From: a virus
Reading direction: 5' to 3' (one strand)
Length of the DNA stretch: 32,171 nucleotides
Virus record (IMG/VR): IMGVR_UViG_3300035100_000339
Coordinates: 1 to 32,171 of that record
Under the pieces are notes generated by a model. The model was not told where the DNA came from, ran no database searches, and worked only from the letters and a program-made list of their open reading frames with translations. Numbering within the stretch: position 1 is the first letter of the stretch; each line of letters opens with the position of its first letter. The position numbers and the translations under genes were made by a program. Positions 1-7,653 of this stretch are shown one piece after another.

Positions 1-119
1 ATACCTGCACTATTTTTTAATAAACTTTCGTATCTAGAACCGTTTATCATATTAGATAGATACCAACCAATAATTATACCTACTCCTAATATTAATATTA
101 TGCCTGTTATTATTTCCAT
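1..119 (-). CDS. Partial small membrane protein (N-terminal part only)
   Basis: An open frame starts at the ATG at 119 (minus strand) and runs off the left edge of the window, so only the first 39 residues are visible. The start MEIITGIILILGVGIIIGWY is a single strongly hydrophobic helix followed by a polar stretch, which suggests a membrane-anchored protein with a short extracytoplasmic or cytoplasmic domain. It follows the 100-aa membrane protein with about 33 nt between, in the same direction. No clear Shine-Dalgarno is visible. I do not recognise the family. Confidence 0.5.
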   Translation of the reverse strand, partial: MEIITGIILILGVGIIIGWYLSNMINGSRYESLLKNSAG

Positions 120-152
120 TTAGCAACTCTTTTTTCTGCTTCATGAATTATT

Positions 153-455
153 TTATGGGCGTTTGCTAATATTGTTATCATTTTTTCTTTTTTTTAAATA
201 CAATGGTATGTACCATAGAATAATAAAAATAGGTATTGCAACAGCAACCCAAAAGTGTTTATCATTGTTATACCAAATCAACATACCAATAATACTTCCT
301 ATATCTACAACAGTATGTATGGCAATCCACCAACCATAGGTTATCTTTTCAATAATTTTTTCTCGTAAGTTTCTTAAATAGGAGCAGTAATGCCTTGACA
401 TTGTAAAGCCATTACTCAAAGCAAATACTAATAAAAACAAATAAAAATTATCCAT
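153..455 (-). CDS. Small multi-pass membrane protein, unknown function
   Basis: The 100-aa protein has three hydrophobic stretches (about residues 3-18, 42-62 and 68-87) and a basic C-terminus rich in Lys/Arg, so it is very likely an inner-membrane protein. Its ATG overlaps the stop of the upstream 69-aa gene (TAATG) and a GGAG lies just before it, which indicates translational coupling. No family is recognised. A role in host envelope modification is possible but nothing in the sequence shows it. Confidence 0.65.
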   Translation of the reverse strand: MDNFYLFLLVFALSNGFTMSRHYCSYLRNLREKIIEKITYGWWIAIHTVVDIGSIIGMLIWYNNDKHFWVAVAIPIFIILWYIPLYLKKRKNDNNISKRP

Positions 456-664
456 TATTCTCCTTTCTTTCCTTCTTTTTCGTTTAAAACATCTAATAGA
501 TGTCTAGTTAATCCTAATAAACTAGAACCCTCTCCTCTTAATCCAGACCAAAATTCTCTATAATCATCTGGGTCTTTTTCTCTAGGAAAATTATCGGCTT
601 CCATTAATAACTTAGAAAAGTCATCTAGTATTTTTTTTACACTTTTTTCATCGTATAATTGCAT
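455..664 (-). CDS. Small acidic/basic mixed hypothetical protein
   Basis: A 69-aa soluble, helical, highly charged protein lying between the DNA ligase (whose stop touches its start) and a small membrane protein (whose start overlaps its stop). No motif, signal peptide or membrane segment is visible. The overlaps on both sides make it a convincing member of the ligase transcript. I do not recognise the family. Confidence 0.65.
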   Translation of the reverse strand: MQLYDEKSVKKILDDFSKLLMEADNFPREKDPDDYREFWSGLRGEGSSLLGLTRHLLDVLNEKEGKKGE

Positions 665-1998
665 TACATCTTCTCCCCGGGTTTAAATCCTCTAAATCTT
701 AAAAATCTAGGAAATCTTAAACTCCATTCATTTTCGGTCTCTTGATTTTGTGTAATTGCATCTGCTCTTACTTCTACTATTTGACCAATTAATTTTTCTT
801 TTGCTTTCCAAAATTCTTCTCTATTTTCATCATTTAATCCAGAGCCTACATTAGTTTTAATAAACTTGCCATCATCTTTACCTTCAACAATAAGTGCTCC
901 AAGTTTACCTACATTTTTACCTGTACCTTCTTCAGTACCAATTACTTTTAATGATACTTCAATAAATGGTTTTAATTTTAACCAAGACGTCGTTCTTTTA
1001 CACTCATATGGTGCCTCTAGGTCTTTTATCATGATACCTTCATATCCCCCGTCTACTGCCCTCTTATTAATCGTTGTGTACGTCTTTTGCCCTTCTTCTG
1101 TGTCCAAGTCAACAATTTCATGATCTAATACTTCTATAGTTGTTAGACTTGCCTTGTGTTGTTCGTACCACGCCTTAACCATTTCTGTTCTATCCTTTTG
1201 GCTTTTATTCCAAATACCTTTTTTAAAATCTGCTAATGGAATAAAATCAAATAAATGCAGTTTGGCATCTTTGGCAGTTGTAGAACTTTTTCTATGAATT
1301 TGTTTCATTAAATCTTGAAAGTTATCACTCATAACTTCGCCATCTAAAATTAATGGATAAGGTGGAGGAGAGTTTTTAACTACTTCACTTATTTCTTTTG
1401 CAATATGTCCAAAGTTGATTAGTTCTTTTCCATTTCTACTAAACATATCAACTTTACCATCTGGGTATACAATTGATACAACTCTAGCACCATCTAACTT
1501 AACTTCTAACATTTTCTTACCAGTAAGTTTCTTATCGTGTTTTGCAGAGTCTTGTGCTAGTTGGCAAGTGAATACTGGAATCATATATTGTTTAAATTTG
1601 TTTTTCTTTGCAACATTGTTTACAGTTTTTTCTGTAACACCACATCTTAAATCTTTAATTAAAATTCTTCTATAAAAACCATTCCATTGTTCTGCCGTTG
1701 CTGAACTCATTACAAGTTTAATTGCATCACGAGCCGCGTGTCCTGTAAGTTCTCTATTATAAAGTTGTTCAGCTAATTTTTTAAACACTTTCCATTCACA
1801 GCCTTGAGCTGATATAACGTCATCTTTAGTTGGTACTTGTTTAACTCCAAATGTGTATAGTTTGTCTAAACACATTTTTAGACCTTCAAAGAATTCATCT
1901 AATCCTTCTTTCATTGCATCTAAAACTATTGCTTCTTTTTTAAGTCTAGAATTATCTGCTTCTAGTTTTGCTATTACTTCTTGTGGTTGTGTTCTCAT
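664..1998 (-). CDS. ATP-dependent DNA ligase
   Basis: This 444-aa protein is close in size to the T4 gp30 class of ligases, which seal nicks during phage replication and repair. The nucleotidyltransferase motifs are in order: motif I KLDGAR with the predicted adenylated lysine at K167, motif III DGEVM near 219-223, LFDF near 249-252, motif IV EGIMIK near 320-325 and motif V WLKLKP near 339-344, followed by an OB-fold-sized C-terminal region. An N-terminal helical region of about 160 residues precedes the catalytic core. The start has a GAGG element just upstream and lies 2 nt after the stop of the AAA+ ATPase gene, so the two are co-transcribed. Confidence 0.95.
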   Translation of the reverse strand: MRTQPQEVIAKLEADNSRLKKEAIVLDAMKEGLDEFFEGLKMCLDKLYTFGVKQVPTKDDVISAQGCEWKVFKKLAEQLYNRELTGHAARDAIKLVMSSATAEQWNGFYRRILIKDLRCGVTEKTVNNVAKKNKFKQYMIPVFTCQLAQDSAKHDKKLTGKKMLEVKLDGARVVSIVYPDGKVDMFSRNGKELINFGHIAKEISEVVKNSPPPYPLILDGEVMSDNFQDLMKQIHRKSSTTAKDAKLHLFDFIPLADFKKGIWNKSQKDRTEMVKAWYEQHKASLTTIEVLDHEIVDLDTEEGQKTYTTINKRAVDGGYEGIMIKDLEAPYECKRTTSWLKLKPFIEVSLKVIGTEEGTGKNVGKLGALIVEGKDDGKFIKTNVGSGLNDENREEFWKAKEKLIGQIVEVRADAITQNQETENEWSLRFPRFLRFRGFKPGEKM

Positions 1999-1999
1999 A

Positions 2000-3004
2000 T
2001 TACCTCGGTTTTAAAATTGTATTTTCAGCCATCGCTTGCCAATTATCTGGAAAACTTTTAGCCAAGTCTGCTACTTTAAGTACAGTTCTTAGACTTACTT
2101 CTCTTAGTCTTCTTTTATGACCTTCTATCCATTGGATTATTTCTTGTTTAACCTCTTCTGGTAGAGCATATTCATTTAACATACCGTCTCCTACGATTTG
2201 TTTAATTCTTAAGATTTTTTCTCTCATAGTATCAATTGTTAAATCTATGTAGTGACATCTAGATTCTAATGCATTTAAATGGTCTCTTAATTTTTTAGAC
2301 TTTACATTATCAAATTTAATATTAGTAATGAATATAGCAGAACCTTTAAATTCAAAATGATCTGGTACATTCTCCCTACGTAGTGTATGTGAATCTGTAT
2401 TCCAACATATTCTTCTAGTTCGTTTAGAATCTAACGCCGCTTTTAATAAGTTTAATGATAAGTCATCTAATAAAACACTATCACAATCATCAAATACAAT
2501 TACATTATCTTTATCTTGAAAATTGTATAATTTGACATATAGTCCAATAGCACTCATGGCGCCTTTAACAACTTCATATTTCTTTTTAGAATCTCCTAAT
2601 GTAGATATAACTCCATATCTTTCTAAAACTTTTTCAACACCAAATGATTTACCAACACCTGGAGGTCCAGATACTATCATTGCTCTGATGTCTCCTTTTT
2701 TGGTTGCTTTAGTCATTGAATCTAAAATTTCAAAACGTTTACGCATTCTTTCAACAACTTCTTCATCAGTTTCTTCTTTACTAGTTTCTGGTGGTTTGTC
2801 TCTTAATTGATTTTCGTTATCTAGACTAATTCTTATGTTGTCTTTTGTTGCACCAGGATATTGTGTGAGATCGTCTATTTTTACTGTGATGAATCCACCT
2901 TCTTTATGTGGATATGGTTGGTAAGGTTTAACTAATTTAAAAGTTGTATTTTCAACTTTTCTATTTCTGTAACTTCCTTCTAAAACGTATATTTGCCTTT
3001 TCAT
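2000..3004 (-). CDS. AAA+ family ATPase
   Basis: This 334-aa protein has a Walker A motif GPPGVGKS at about 113-120, an atypical Walker B IVFDDCDS at 169-176 (D-D rather than D-E), a sensor-1-like AIFITNIK near 223-230 and an SRC motif at 248-250, as in clamp-loader-type AAA+ proteins. The first 100 residues are unlike the start of T4 gp44 (no EKYRP-type motif), so I do not call it the clamp loader. It is co-transcribed with DNA ligase, which points to DNA replication or repair. A sigma70-like promoter (3041-3069) lies about 35 nt upstream and a purine-rich AGAGAGGG serves as a ribosome site. Confidence 0.8.
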   Translation of the reverse strand: MKRQIYVLEGSYRNRKVENTTFKLVKPYQPYPHKEGGFITVKIDDLTQYPGATKDNIRISLDNENQLRDKPPETSKEETDEEVVERMRKRFEILDSMTKATKKGDIRAMIVSGPPGVGKSFGVEKVLERYGVISTLGDSKKKYEVVKGAMSAIGLYVKLYNFQDKDNVIVFDDCDSVLLDDLSLNLLKAALDSKRTRRICWNTDSHTLRRENVPDHFEFKGSAIFITNIKFDNVKSKKLRDHLNALESRCHYIDLTIDTMREKILRIKQIVGDGMLNEYALPEEVKQEIIQWIEGHKRRLREVSLRTVLKVADLAKSFPDNWQAMAENTILKPR

Positions 3005-3040
3005 TTTATTATTATTGCCCTCTCTGTTGCCTTTATTATA

Positions 3041-3069
3041 ATAATACTACCAAATAGTCAGAAAGTCAA
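3041..3069 (-). promoter_or_regulatory. Sigma70-like promoter for AAA ATPase/ligase operon
   Basis: On the minus strand TTGACT (3069-3064), a 17-nt spacer and TATTAT (3046-3041). The predicted start near 3034 gives a leader of about 30 nt before the ATG at 3004. Confidence 0.65.
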
Positions 3070-3108
3070 TAGCCAAAGAAGTCAAGTAATTAGCGGGCCA
3101 TTCGTCAT

Positions 3109-3140
3109 AAAAATAGGGCCAAAATGAATTCAGCCCTATT
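3109..3140 (-). terminator. Rho-independent terminator after the winged-helix gene
   Basis: On the minus strand AATAGGGC and GCCCTATT form an 8-bp stem around a 13-nt loop, followed by TTT and then ATG. It lies between the 84-aa gene and the promoter of the AAA ATPase operon, so it separates two transcription units. Confidence 0.7.
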
Positions 3141-3161
3141 AATATCAGAACTAACAGAGTT

Positions 3162-3416
3162 CTATTTGATTAAGCCTTGTGCTAATGCCTTGTAACCTGC
3201 ACCTATTACTCTTTTAGATGCTTTACCAGTTCTATAAACTTTTGATTTAGAACCTTTAGGGCCTTTATTTAGAAATACTGGAGTTCCTGCAAATCTTAGT
3301 GCTTGTATAACTGCACCTGGATTTCCTGCACCATATCTATTTGATATTGTTGCAGTTGAAAGAGCTTTTCCATTTTCTAAAGCACATTTTACTTTTTCTT
3401 GTATTGTACTTGTCAT
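3162..3416 (-). CDS. Small winged-helix/HTH-like DNA-binding protein
   Basis: The 84-aa basic protein has a helix-turn-helix-like N-terminal half (ALSTATISNRYGAGNPGAV) followed by a hairpin-like segment with 'FLNKGPKGSKSKVYR' and a basic tail. This pattern resembles small winged-helix proteins common in marine T4-like phages. It is monocistronic, with its own promoter (3460-3488), a strong AAGGAG ribosome site about 9 nt before the ATG, and a terminator just downstream. That arrangement suits an abundantly made regulator or DNA-coating protein. The family assignment is from memory of the pattern, not a search. Confidence 0.6.
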   Translation of the reverse strand: MTSTIQEKVKCALENGKALSTATISNRYGAGNPGAVIQALRFAGTPVFLNKGPKGSKSKVYRTGKASKRVIGAGYKALAQGLIK

Positions 3417-3459
3417 TGAGATATCTCCTTAATAATTAATAATTTTCAATGTTATTACT

Positions 3460-3488
3460 ATAATAAAGGAAATAGGTTGTAATGTCAA
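3460..3488 (-). promoter_or_regulatory. Sigma70-like promoter for the 84-aa gene
   Basis: On the minus strand TTGACA (3488-3483), a 17-nt spacer and TATTAT (3465-3460). The predicted start near 3453 gives a leader of about 37 nt containing AAGGAG. Confidence 0.75.
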
Positions 3489-3498
3489 GTATGCTTGA

Positions 3499-4125
3499 CT
3501 ACCAAATTTGATTAAGAGAAGAATTTGGATAACTATCAAAAATTTTCATATCGCGATTTAAAACAGTAGCAACTAAATGTATTCTATCTTCTTCTCCACC
3601 ATTAAAAAAATTGTGATATTTTGTAGTGTCAGTGATCCATACAGATCCATCTGCCGGCATATGATGAACTACATCACCAATACACATACGAGCACCAAAA
3701 TTTGTTATGATGGGAATATGAAGCCTTGATTCTGGATCCCTATGCCAACTTAATGTTGTACGTGGCATTTTCCAAAGTAATCTAATTCTACCCAATTTAT
3801 ATTTGGTTGTTAATTTATCATATACTTCTTTAAAATAAGTATCTTCAAATAGCTTAACAAATTCTGAATATTGTGATTCATTAATGGGTGCTTCTCTTTC
3901 AACTTCTTTATATGTACTATCTGGTTTAGTCCAAAACAATCCTCTAACATTACCACCTGTAATTGAATTCGGATCACCAGGAATTTGTGTTAAGCAAATA
4001 GCATTAATATCTCTTTCACCTAATGGCGCTTGTCTTTCTACTCGTGAATCTACTTCTTTAACTGCATCTTGCAGTTTTTTAATATCAAAACAAATGTCTT
4101 GATCTCTATAAAATCCTTTTGTCAT
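3499..4125 (-). CDS. 2-oxoglutarate/Fe(II) dioxygenase, aspartyl/asparaginyl beta-hydroxylase-like
   Basis: The 208-aa protein carries the facial triad of the double-stranded beta-helix oxygenases: H128-x-D130 (WHRD), distal H171 (KYHNFFNGG) and, ten residues on, R181 as the likely 2-oxoglutarate ligand (EEDRIHL). The spacing and the surrounding PxxSWHxD and HNxxNxxxxDRIHL patterns fit the Asp/Asn beta-hydroxylase-like group, whose members hydroxylate protein side chains or free amino acids. It lies 20 nt after the ALDH gene in the same direction, so it probably belongs to the lysine-related transcript. The substrate cannot be read from sequence. A 15-bp direct repeat covers its ribosome site and first codons. 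Confidence 0.85.
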   Translation of the reverse strand: MTKGFYRDQDICFDIKKLQDAVKEVDSRVERQAPLGERDINAICLTQIPGDPNSITGGNVRGLFWTKPDSTYKEVEREAPINESQYSEFVKLFEDTYFKEVYDKLTTKYKLGRIRLLWKMPRTTLSWHRDPESRLHIPIITNFGARMCIGDVVHHMPADGSVWITDTTKYHNFFNGGEEDRIHLVATVLNRDMKIFDSYPNSSLNQIW

Positions 4126-4138
4126 AAAATCCTTTTGT
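4108..4138. repeat. 15-bp tandem direct repeat over a translation start
   Basis: The unit ATAAAATCCTTTTGT (plus strand) occurs at 4108-4122 and again at 4124-4138, period 16. On the minus strand it duplicates the AAAAGGATTTTAT that serves as ribosome site and spacer of the oxygenase gene, so a second copy lies inside its first codons. The 16-nt period would shift frame if it were within the coding part. Confidence 0.85.
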
Positions 4139-4145
4139 ATTGTAT

Positions 4146-5606
4146 TTACTCTGGTTGATTATTTGTAAGTTCAAAATTGATACCTTGGGCCAAGTTTAAT
4201 TCTCTACCATAATTAATTGTTACAGTAGTTCTTCTCATATATTGTTTCCAAGCATCAGAACCTGATTCTCTTCCTCCACCTGTATCTTTTTCTCCACCAA
4301 ATGCTCCACCTATTTCTGCACCAGATGGACCAATATTAACATTAACTATTCCACAGTCTGAACCTACTGCTGAAATAAATTGTTCTGCTTCATTTAATTT
4401 TTCTGTGAATATACATGAACTTAATCCTTGTGGCACACTATTTTGCATTTCAATTGCTTCGGGTAATTTGTCATATTGAAATGTGTAAACTATAGGAGCA
4501 AATGTTTCTGCCATAGCTAAATCTTCATCATGAACATTATTTTTAGGTTCTATTAAGCACGGTAAAACATAATTCTCTCTATGTTCTTCGTGTTTAGGAG
4601 ACTCTGTACAATGAGCTAGTTCACCGCCCCATACATCATAACCTTTCATTCTAGCTCGTTCTATTACTTTTTGCATTTTATCAACTGCTTCTTTAGAAAT
4701 CATAGGTCCTAAAATATTATTTTTGTCTAAAGGATCTCCCATTGCAAGGCCACTCCATTGACTTTTAATTATACCTATCATAGACGAATATACATTTTTT
4801 TGGATATAAAGTCTTCTTAATGACGTACATCTTTGTCCTGTAGTTCCTATAACACTAAAAGAAATAGCTTTTGCGGCAAGATTTAAATCTGCGAATTGAG
4901 TTACTATTGCGGCATTGTTGCCTCCTAGTTCATACAATCCTTTACCCATTCTTGCGGCAACTTTTGGTGCTAATGATTTGCCCATTTCACAAGAACCAGT
5001 TGCACTTAATAATTTAATTTTTTTATCTTCTGCTAACCATACTGCAGGGTCATTGCCTCCTTCTAAGATTAACAATAAGTCTTTTGGATCTATTCCTAAA
5101 CTATCAACATATTTGCTTTTATAATCATTAACTGCGTCATCAAATATTTCTTTACATCTATATGAGATTTTTATTGTTTTAGGAGATGGTTTCCATACAA
5201 CACTATCGCCACATACTATTGCTAAACAAAAATTCCAAGCCCAAGGAGCCACTGGAAAATTAAAGGCAGTAATACAACCAACTACACCTAACGGATGCCA
5301 CATTTCTTGTAGTCTATGATTAACTCTTTCTGAAGACATTGTTAATCCATATAATTGTCTTGATAAACCTACAGCAAAATCACACATATCAATAGCTTCT
5401 TGTACTTCACCTATTCCTTCAGTTATTGGTTTTTTACTTTCCATAGTAACACCTTTACCTAATTCGTTTAAATGTTCTCTTAATTTAAGACCAAATATTC
5501 TAATTAATTCTCCACGTTTAGGTGCTGGAACTTTTTTCCAACCTTTTTGGACCGTAGTAGATTTATCAATTAATAAATCGTATTCATTTTTTTGTATTTC
5601 TTCCAT
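4146..5606 (-). CDS. ALDH7 (antiquitin-like) aldehyde dehydrogenase; probable 2-aminoadipate-6-semialdehyde dehydrogenase
   Basis: A full-length 486-aa NAD(P)-dependent aldehyde dehydrogenase. The catalytic region shows ELGGNN with the general-base Glu and, about 34 residues on, GQRCTS with the nucleophilic Cys. The C-terminal run from SDCGIVNVN through GAEIGGAFGGEK, TGGGRESGSDAWKQYMRR and LAQGI is the hallmark of the ALDH7 family, whose human member oxidises 2-aminoadipate-6-semialdehyde in lysine breakdown. The lysine-6-dehydrogenase-like gene upstream in the same operon would make exactly that substrate. An AAGGAG precedes the ATG. The family is near certain; the exact substrate is an inference from family and neighbour. 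Confidence 0.93.
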   Translation of the reverse strand: MEEIQKNEYDLLIDKSTTVQKGWKKVPAPKRGELIRIFGLKLREHLNELGKGVTMESKKPITEGIGEVQEAIDMCDFAVGLSRQLYGLTMSSERVNHRLQEMWHPLGVVGCITAFNFPVAPWAWNFCLAIVCGDSVVWKPSPKTIKISYRCKEIFDDAVNDYKSKYVDSLGIDPKDLLLILEGGNDPAVWLAEDKKIKLLSATGSCEMGKSLAPKVAARMGKGLYELGGNNAAIVTQFADLNLAAKAISFSVIGTTGQRCTSLRRLYIQKNVYSSMIGIIKSQWSGLAMGDPLDKNNILGPMISKEAVDKMQKVIERARMKGYDVWGGELAHCTESPKHEEHRENYVLPCLIEPKNNVHDEDLAMAETFAPIVYTFQYDKLPEAIEMQNSVPQGLSSCIFTEKLNEAEQFISAVGSDCGIVNVNIGPSGAEIGGAFGGEKDTGGGRESGSDAWKQYMRRTTVTINYGRELNLAQGINFELTNNQPE

Positions 5607-5618
5607 TGTATTTTCTCC

Positions 5619-5822
5619 TTAAAATAATTTACCTAACAATTTAAGTCCATATAATATACCTATAACAGAAAGAGCACCTGTTATACCTTGGTCTATAAAT
5701 GCAAGTATTGAACCAACAATTAATAATGCATAGAACACATAAGTTTTCCAGTTCCAAACATAATAGAACCAACCGTGTTCTTTTTTTGTAGGACCAAAAT
5801 CTAATTTAGGTTCTTTTGCCAT
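5619..5822 (-). CDS. Small two-helix membrane protein between the lysine-pathway genes
   Basis: This 67-aa protein has a charged N-terminus, an aromatic-rich segment (WFYYVWNW) and two hydrophobic segments (about 28-44 and 48-64). Its start overlaps the end of the dehydrogenase gene by 17 nt in another frame, and the ALDH gene follows 12 nt after its stop, so it is embedded in the lysine operon. It could anchor or support transport for the pathway, but nothing in the sequence shows this. The family is not recognised. Confidence 0.65.
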   Translation of the reverse strand: MAKEPKLDFGPTKKEHGWFYYVWNWKTYVFYALLIVGSILAFIDQGITGALSVIGILYGLKLLGKLF

Positions 5823-6855
5823 TATATATTTCTCCGTATAAATTAGTTATAAAATCTTGATATGGTATATCTTCTTGTTTGATATATCCTGTTCCTGTTA
5901 GTTTTCCTTCAGCATATGCTAATGCAACAGAACATACACCAGAAGCAGTTGCTCTTTGAATTGCACTATAATCTGCATCACCATATATTTTATTTGAATA
6001 TGTAACTTCTTGCAATTTGCCATCTTTTTTACCAATTACAGATACAAGCATTACCACAACATCTGCAGTTGTATAAGGAACTTCTTGGTCAAATAATTCT
6101 ATAAATTTTTGTTTGTTATGTTTTAAATTTAAATCTTCTAATAAGAATTTCATTTTATCACAGTGTCCTGGATACCTAATAGTTTTATATGATAATGTTC
6201 TAACTTTTCCTTTATATGTTTCACACATAGAAGCACTACCTCCTGATGTATTAAATGCTTCATATCTATTTCCATCTATATAAATTGATTCCATACCATC
6301 TAGTGGGTGTGCTTTAATATGATCGTAATGGGAAATGACATCACAATAATTTATATATTCATTAAGTAAACCATCAGTTGACCAAGTAAGATAATAAGAC
6401 ATTGCATTGGTAGGATATTTAGGTAATGCTCCAACTCTCATTTTAACTTTATGTGGTTCTTCAAATTGACTGATTAAATTTGCGGCAACAATATTAACTG
6501 CCCCAGGCGCCAATCCACATTGTGGCATCATAAATGTTTTTGTATCTAAATTTTTAATATACTCTGAAACTTCTGTATCTTCAGTTAAATCAAAATATGC
6601 TACACCTAATTCAGCACAAGATTTTGCAATATTAATATTAACGTCATGAGTAGTTGATGTAATTATTATATCTTTGCCACCTATAAATCTTTTACACTCA
6701 TTCATATCAGACGCATCTATTTCTACAATAGATTCATCTTTATCCCATGGATTTATATCTGCTAAATGAACTTTAAATATTTCTGGTTTTTTATTTAAAA
6801 AGGCGGCAATTGTTCGACCAATTTTACCAACGCCAATTATTCCAACGTTTTTCAT
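5806..6855 (-). CDS. Saccharopine-dehydrogenase-family enzyme; probable L-lysine 6-dehydrogenase
   Basis: The 349-aa protein starts with a Rossmann nucleotide-binding motif (GIIGVGKIG, residues 5-13). Its middle carries CGLAPGAVNIVA, EAFNTSGGSAS and YKTIRYPGHCDK, which match the pattern I know from L-lysine 6-dehydrogenases (GVAPGMINI, EAFHTSGG, YKTIRYRGH) within the saccharopine dehydrogenase family. Such enzymes oxidatively deaminate lysine to 2-aminoadipate-6-semialdehyde, releasing ammonia and NAD(P)H. The downstream ALDH7 gene would take the product to 2-aminoadipate. A saccharopine-forming or -cleaving activity is the main alternative. The length is somewhat below lysine dehydrogenase (about 380) and well below LYS9-type enzymes. 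No strong ribosome site is visible. Confidence 0.82.
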   Translation of the reverse strand: MKNVGIIGVGKIGRTIAAFLNKKPEIFKVHLADINPWDKDESIVEIDASDMNECKRFIGGKDIIITSTTHDVNINIAKSCAELGVAYFDLTEDTEVSEYIKNLDTKTFMMPQCGLAPGAVNIVAANLISQFEEPHKVKMRVGALPKYPTNAMSYYLTWSTDGLLNEYINYCDVISHYDHIKAHPLDGMESIYIDGNRYEAFNTSGGSASMCETYKGKVRTLSYKTIRYPGHCDKMKFLLEDLNLKHNKQKFIELFDQEVPYTTADVVVMLVSVIGKKDGKLQEVTYSNKIYGDADYSAIQRATASGVCSVALAYAEGKLTGTGYIKQEDIPYQDFITNLYGEIYNGKRT

Positions 6856-6859
6856 TATA

Positions 6860-7084
6860 TTAAGTAGTTATAAATTTTTTAGGACCTGTTGATATAAATT
6901 CGAGACCGGAACCCTTACCAATATAAACATTTTTTTCTGGATTCCAGGACATATTTAATTTTACTGCTCTTTGGATTGAAACACTTAAAAACTGTTCTTC
7001 TTTAAAACTAAGAACTTCGGCTTCCATTTTTTTACCGTTGTCGGTACATTCAATTAATGCTATATCATCAAAATGTGTTGTCAT
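6860..7084 (-). CDS. Small hypothetical protein
   Basis: A 74-aa soluble protein predicted to be mostly beta-strand, ending 4 nt before the lysine dehydrogenase start and overlapping the end of the upstream membrane protein by 17 nt. No motif is recognised. The tight packing supports it as a real member of the operon. The 'ALIECTDNGKKMEAEVLSF' part is reminiscent of small phage proteins of bS21-linked operons, but I cannot name a function. Confidence 0.6.
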   Translation of the reverse strand: MTTHFDDIALIECTDNGKKMEAEVLSFKEEQFLSVSIQRAVKLNMSWNPEKNVYIGKGSGLEFISTGPKKFITT

Positions 7085-7349
7085 CGTCGTCGTTCCTTGT
7101 ATCGTCTTGCCAATCTCTTTTTCTTTTTTGTTCTTTCCAATATTCTCTAGCTGACATTTTAGTTTTATACCAAATATAAAACATAAAGTCTGCCCAAAGA
7201 TAATTTAGAACATATCCTAAAACTGAAAACCTTATACCCAGAATTACGCCTGGCAAAAACCATAAAGCAAATATCATTAAGAAAATATAATTCTTAAAAA
7301 ATTCATAAGGTACCGCAAATGTACTCCACGTTAACTCTCTTGCTTTCAT
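7068..7349 (-). CDS. Small membrane protein
   Basis: A 93-aa protein with a hydrophobic hairpin (about residues 20-60, broken by a Pro-Gly near 34-35) and a long, highly charged C-terminus ending in an Asp-rich stretch. A strong AGGAGG lies right before the ATG. It sits directly downstream of rpsU and overlaps the next gene by 17 nt. The family is not recognised; a cytoplasmic charged tail on a membrane hairpin is all the sequence shows. Confidence 0.65.
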   Translation of the reverse strand: MKARELTWSTFAVPYEFFKNYIFLMIFALWFLPGVILGIRFSVLGYVLNYLWADFMFYIWYKTKMSAREYWKEQKRKRDWQDDTRNDDDDNTF

Positions 7350-7356
7350 TTGCCTC

Positions 7357-7554
7357 CTAAAGGAAATTAGCTCTTAATTTTTCTGCCTTCTTAATGTTAA
7401 TTTTTCTGCGTTTTGCTCTTTCTCGTCTTTTAAAACTAGGTTTTTGATAGTACTGTTTTTCCTTCATTAAATCAAAAATACCTTCCTTTTTCATTTTCTT
7501 CTTAAGGATACGCATTGCCTTATCTACATTATTATTTCTAACTTCTATTTCCAT
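7357..7554 (-). CDS. rpsU: Ribosomal protein bS21 homolog
   Basis: The 65-aa protein has the bS21 pattern: an N-terminal 'VRNNNVDKAMRILKKKMKKEGIF' helix followed by the 'KPSFKRRERAKRR' basic segment. bS21 sits near the mRNA exit and anti-Shine-Dalgarno region of the 30S subunit and affects start-site choice. Marine phages, notably pelagiphages, are known to carry rpsU and may swap it into host ribosomes. It is the first gene of a minus-strand operon with a sigma70-like promoter just upstream (7574-7602). Confidence 0.93.
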   Translation of the reverse strand: MEIEVRNNNVDKAMRILKKKMKKEGIFDLMKEKQYYQKPSFKRRERAKRRKINIKKAEKLRANFL

Positions 7555-7573
7555 ATACTGTATAATTACCTAT

Positions 7574-7602
7574 AATATAACATTTTCTACACCAAAAGTC
7601 AA
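7574..7602 (-). promoter_or_regulatory. Sigma70-like promoter for the rpsU operon
   Basis: On the minus strand TTGACT (7602-7597), a 17-nt spacer and TATATT (7579-7574). The predicted start near 7567 leaves a short leader of about 13 nt before the rpsU ATG at 7554. This may serve the whole rpsU-lysine-oxygenase block, as no further promoter of this type was seen before 3488. Confidence 0.6.
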
Positions 7603-7653
7603 ATGATAGATAAGTAGAATGATGGTTAACGCATTCAGTTTAGGAGATAACAA

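Noticed and set aside
110-181. 23-codon minus-strand frame overlapping two membrane-protein genes
   Set aside because: Weak ribosome context and overlap with both neighbours; too short to support from sequence alone.
866-1675. Plus-strand open frames opposite DNA ligase (866-1123, 1415-1675)
   Set aside because: They are low-complexity mirror frames of a well-supported gene with no ribosome site and no recognisable domain.
2000-3004. AAA+ ATPase as clamp-loader subunit gp44
   Set aside because: Walker A and SRC fit, but the N-terminal 100 residues and the Walker B do not, and the usual EKYRP-type start is missing.
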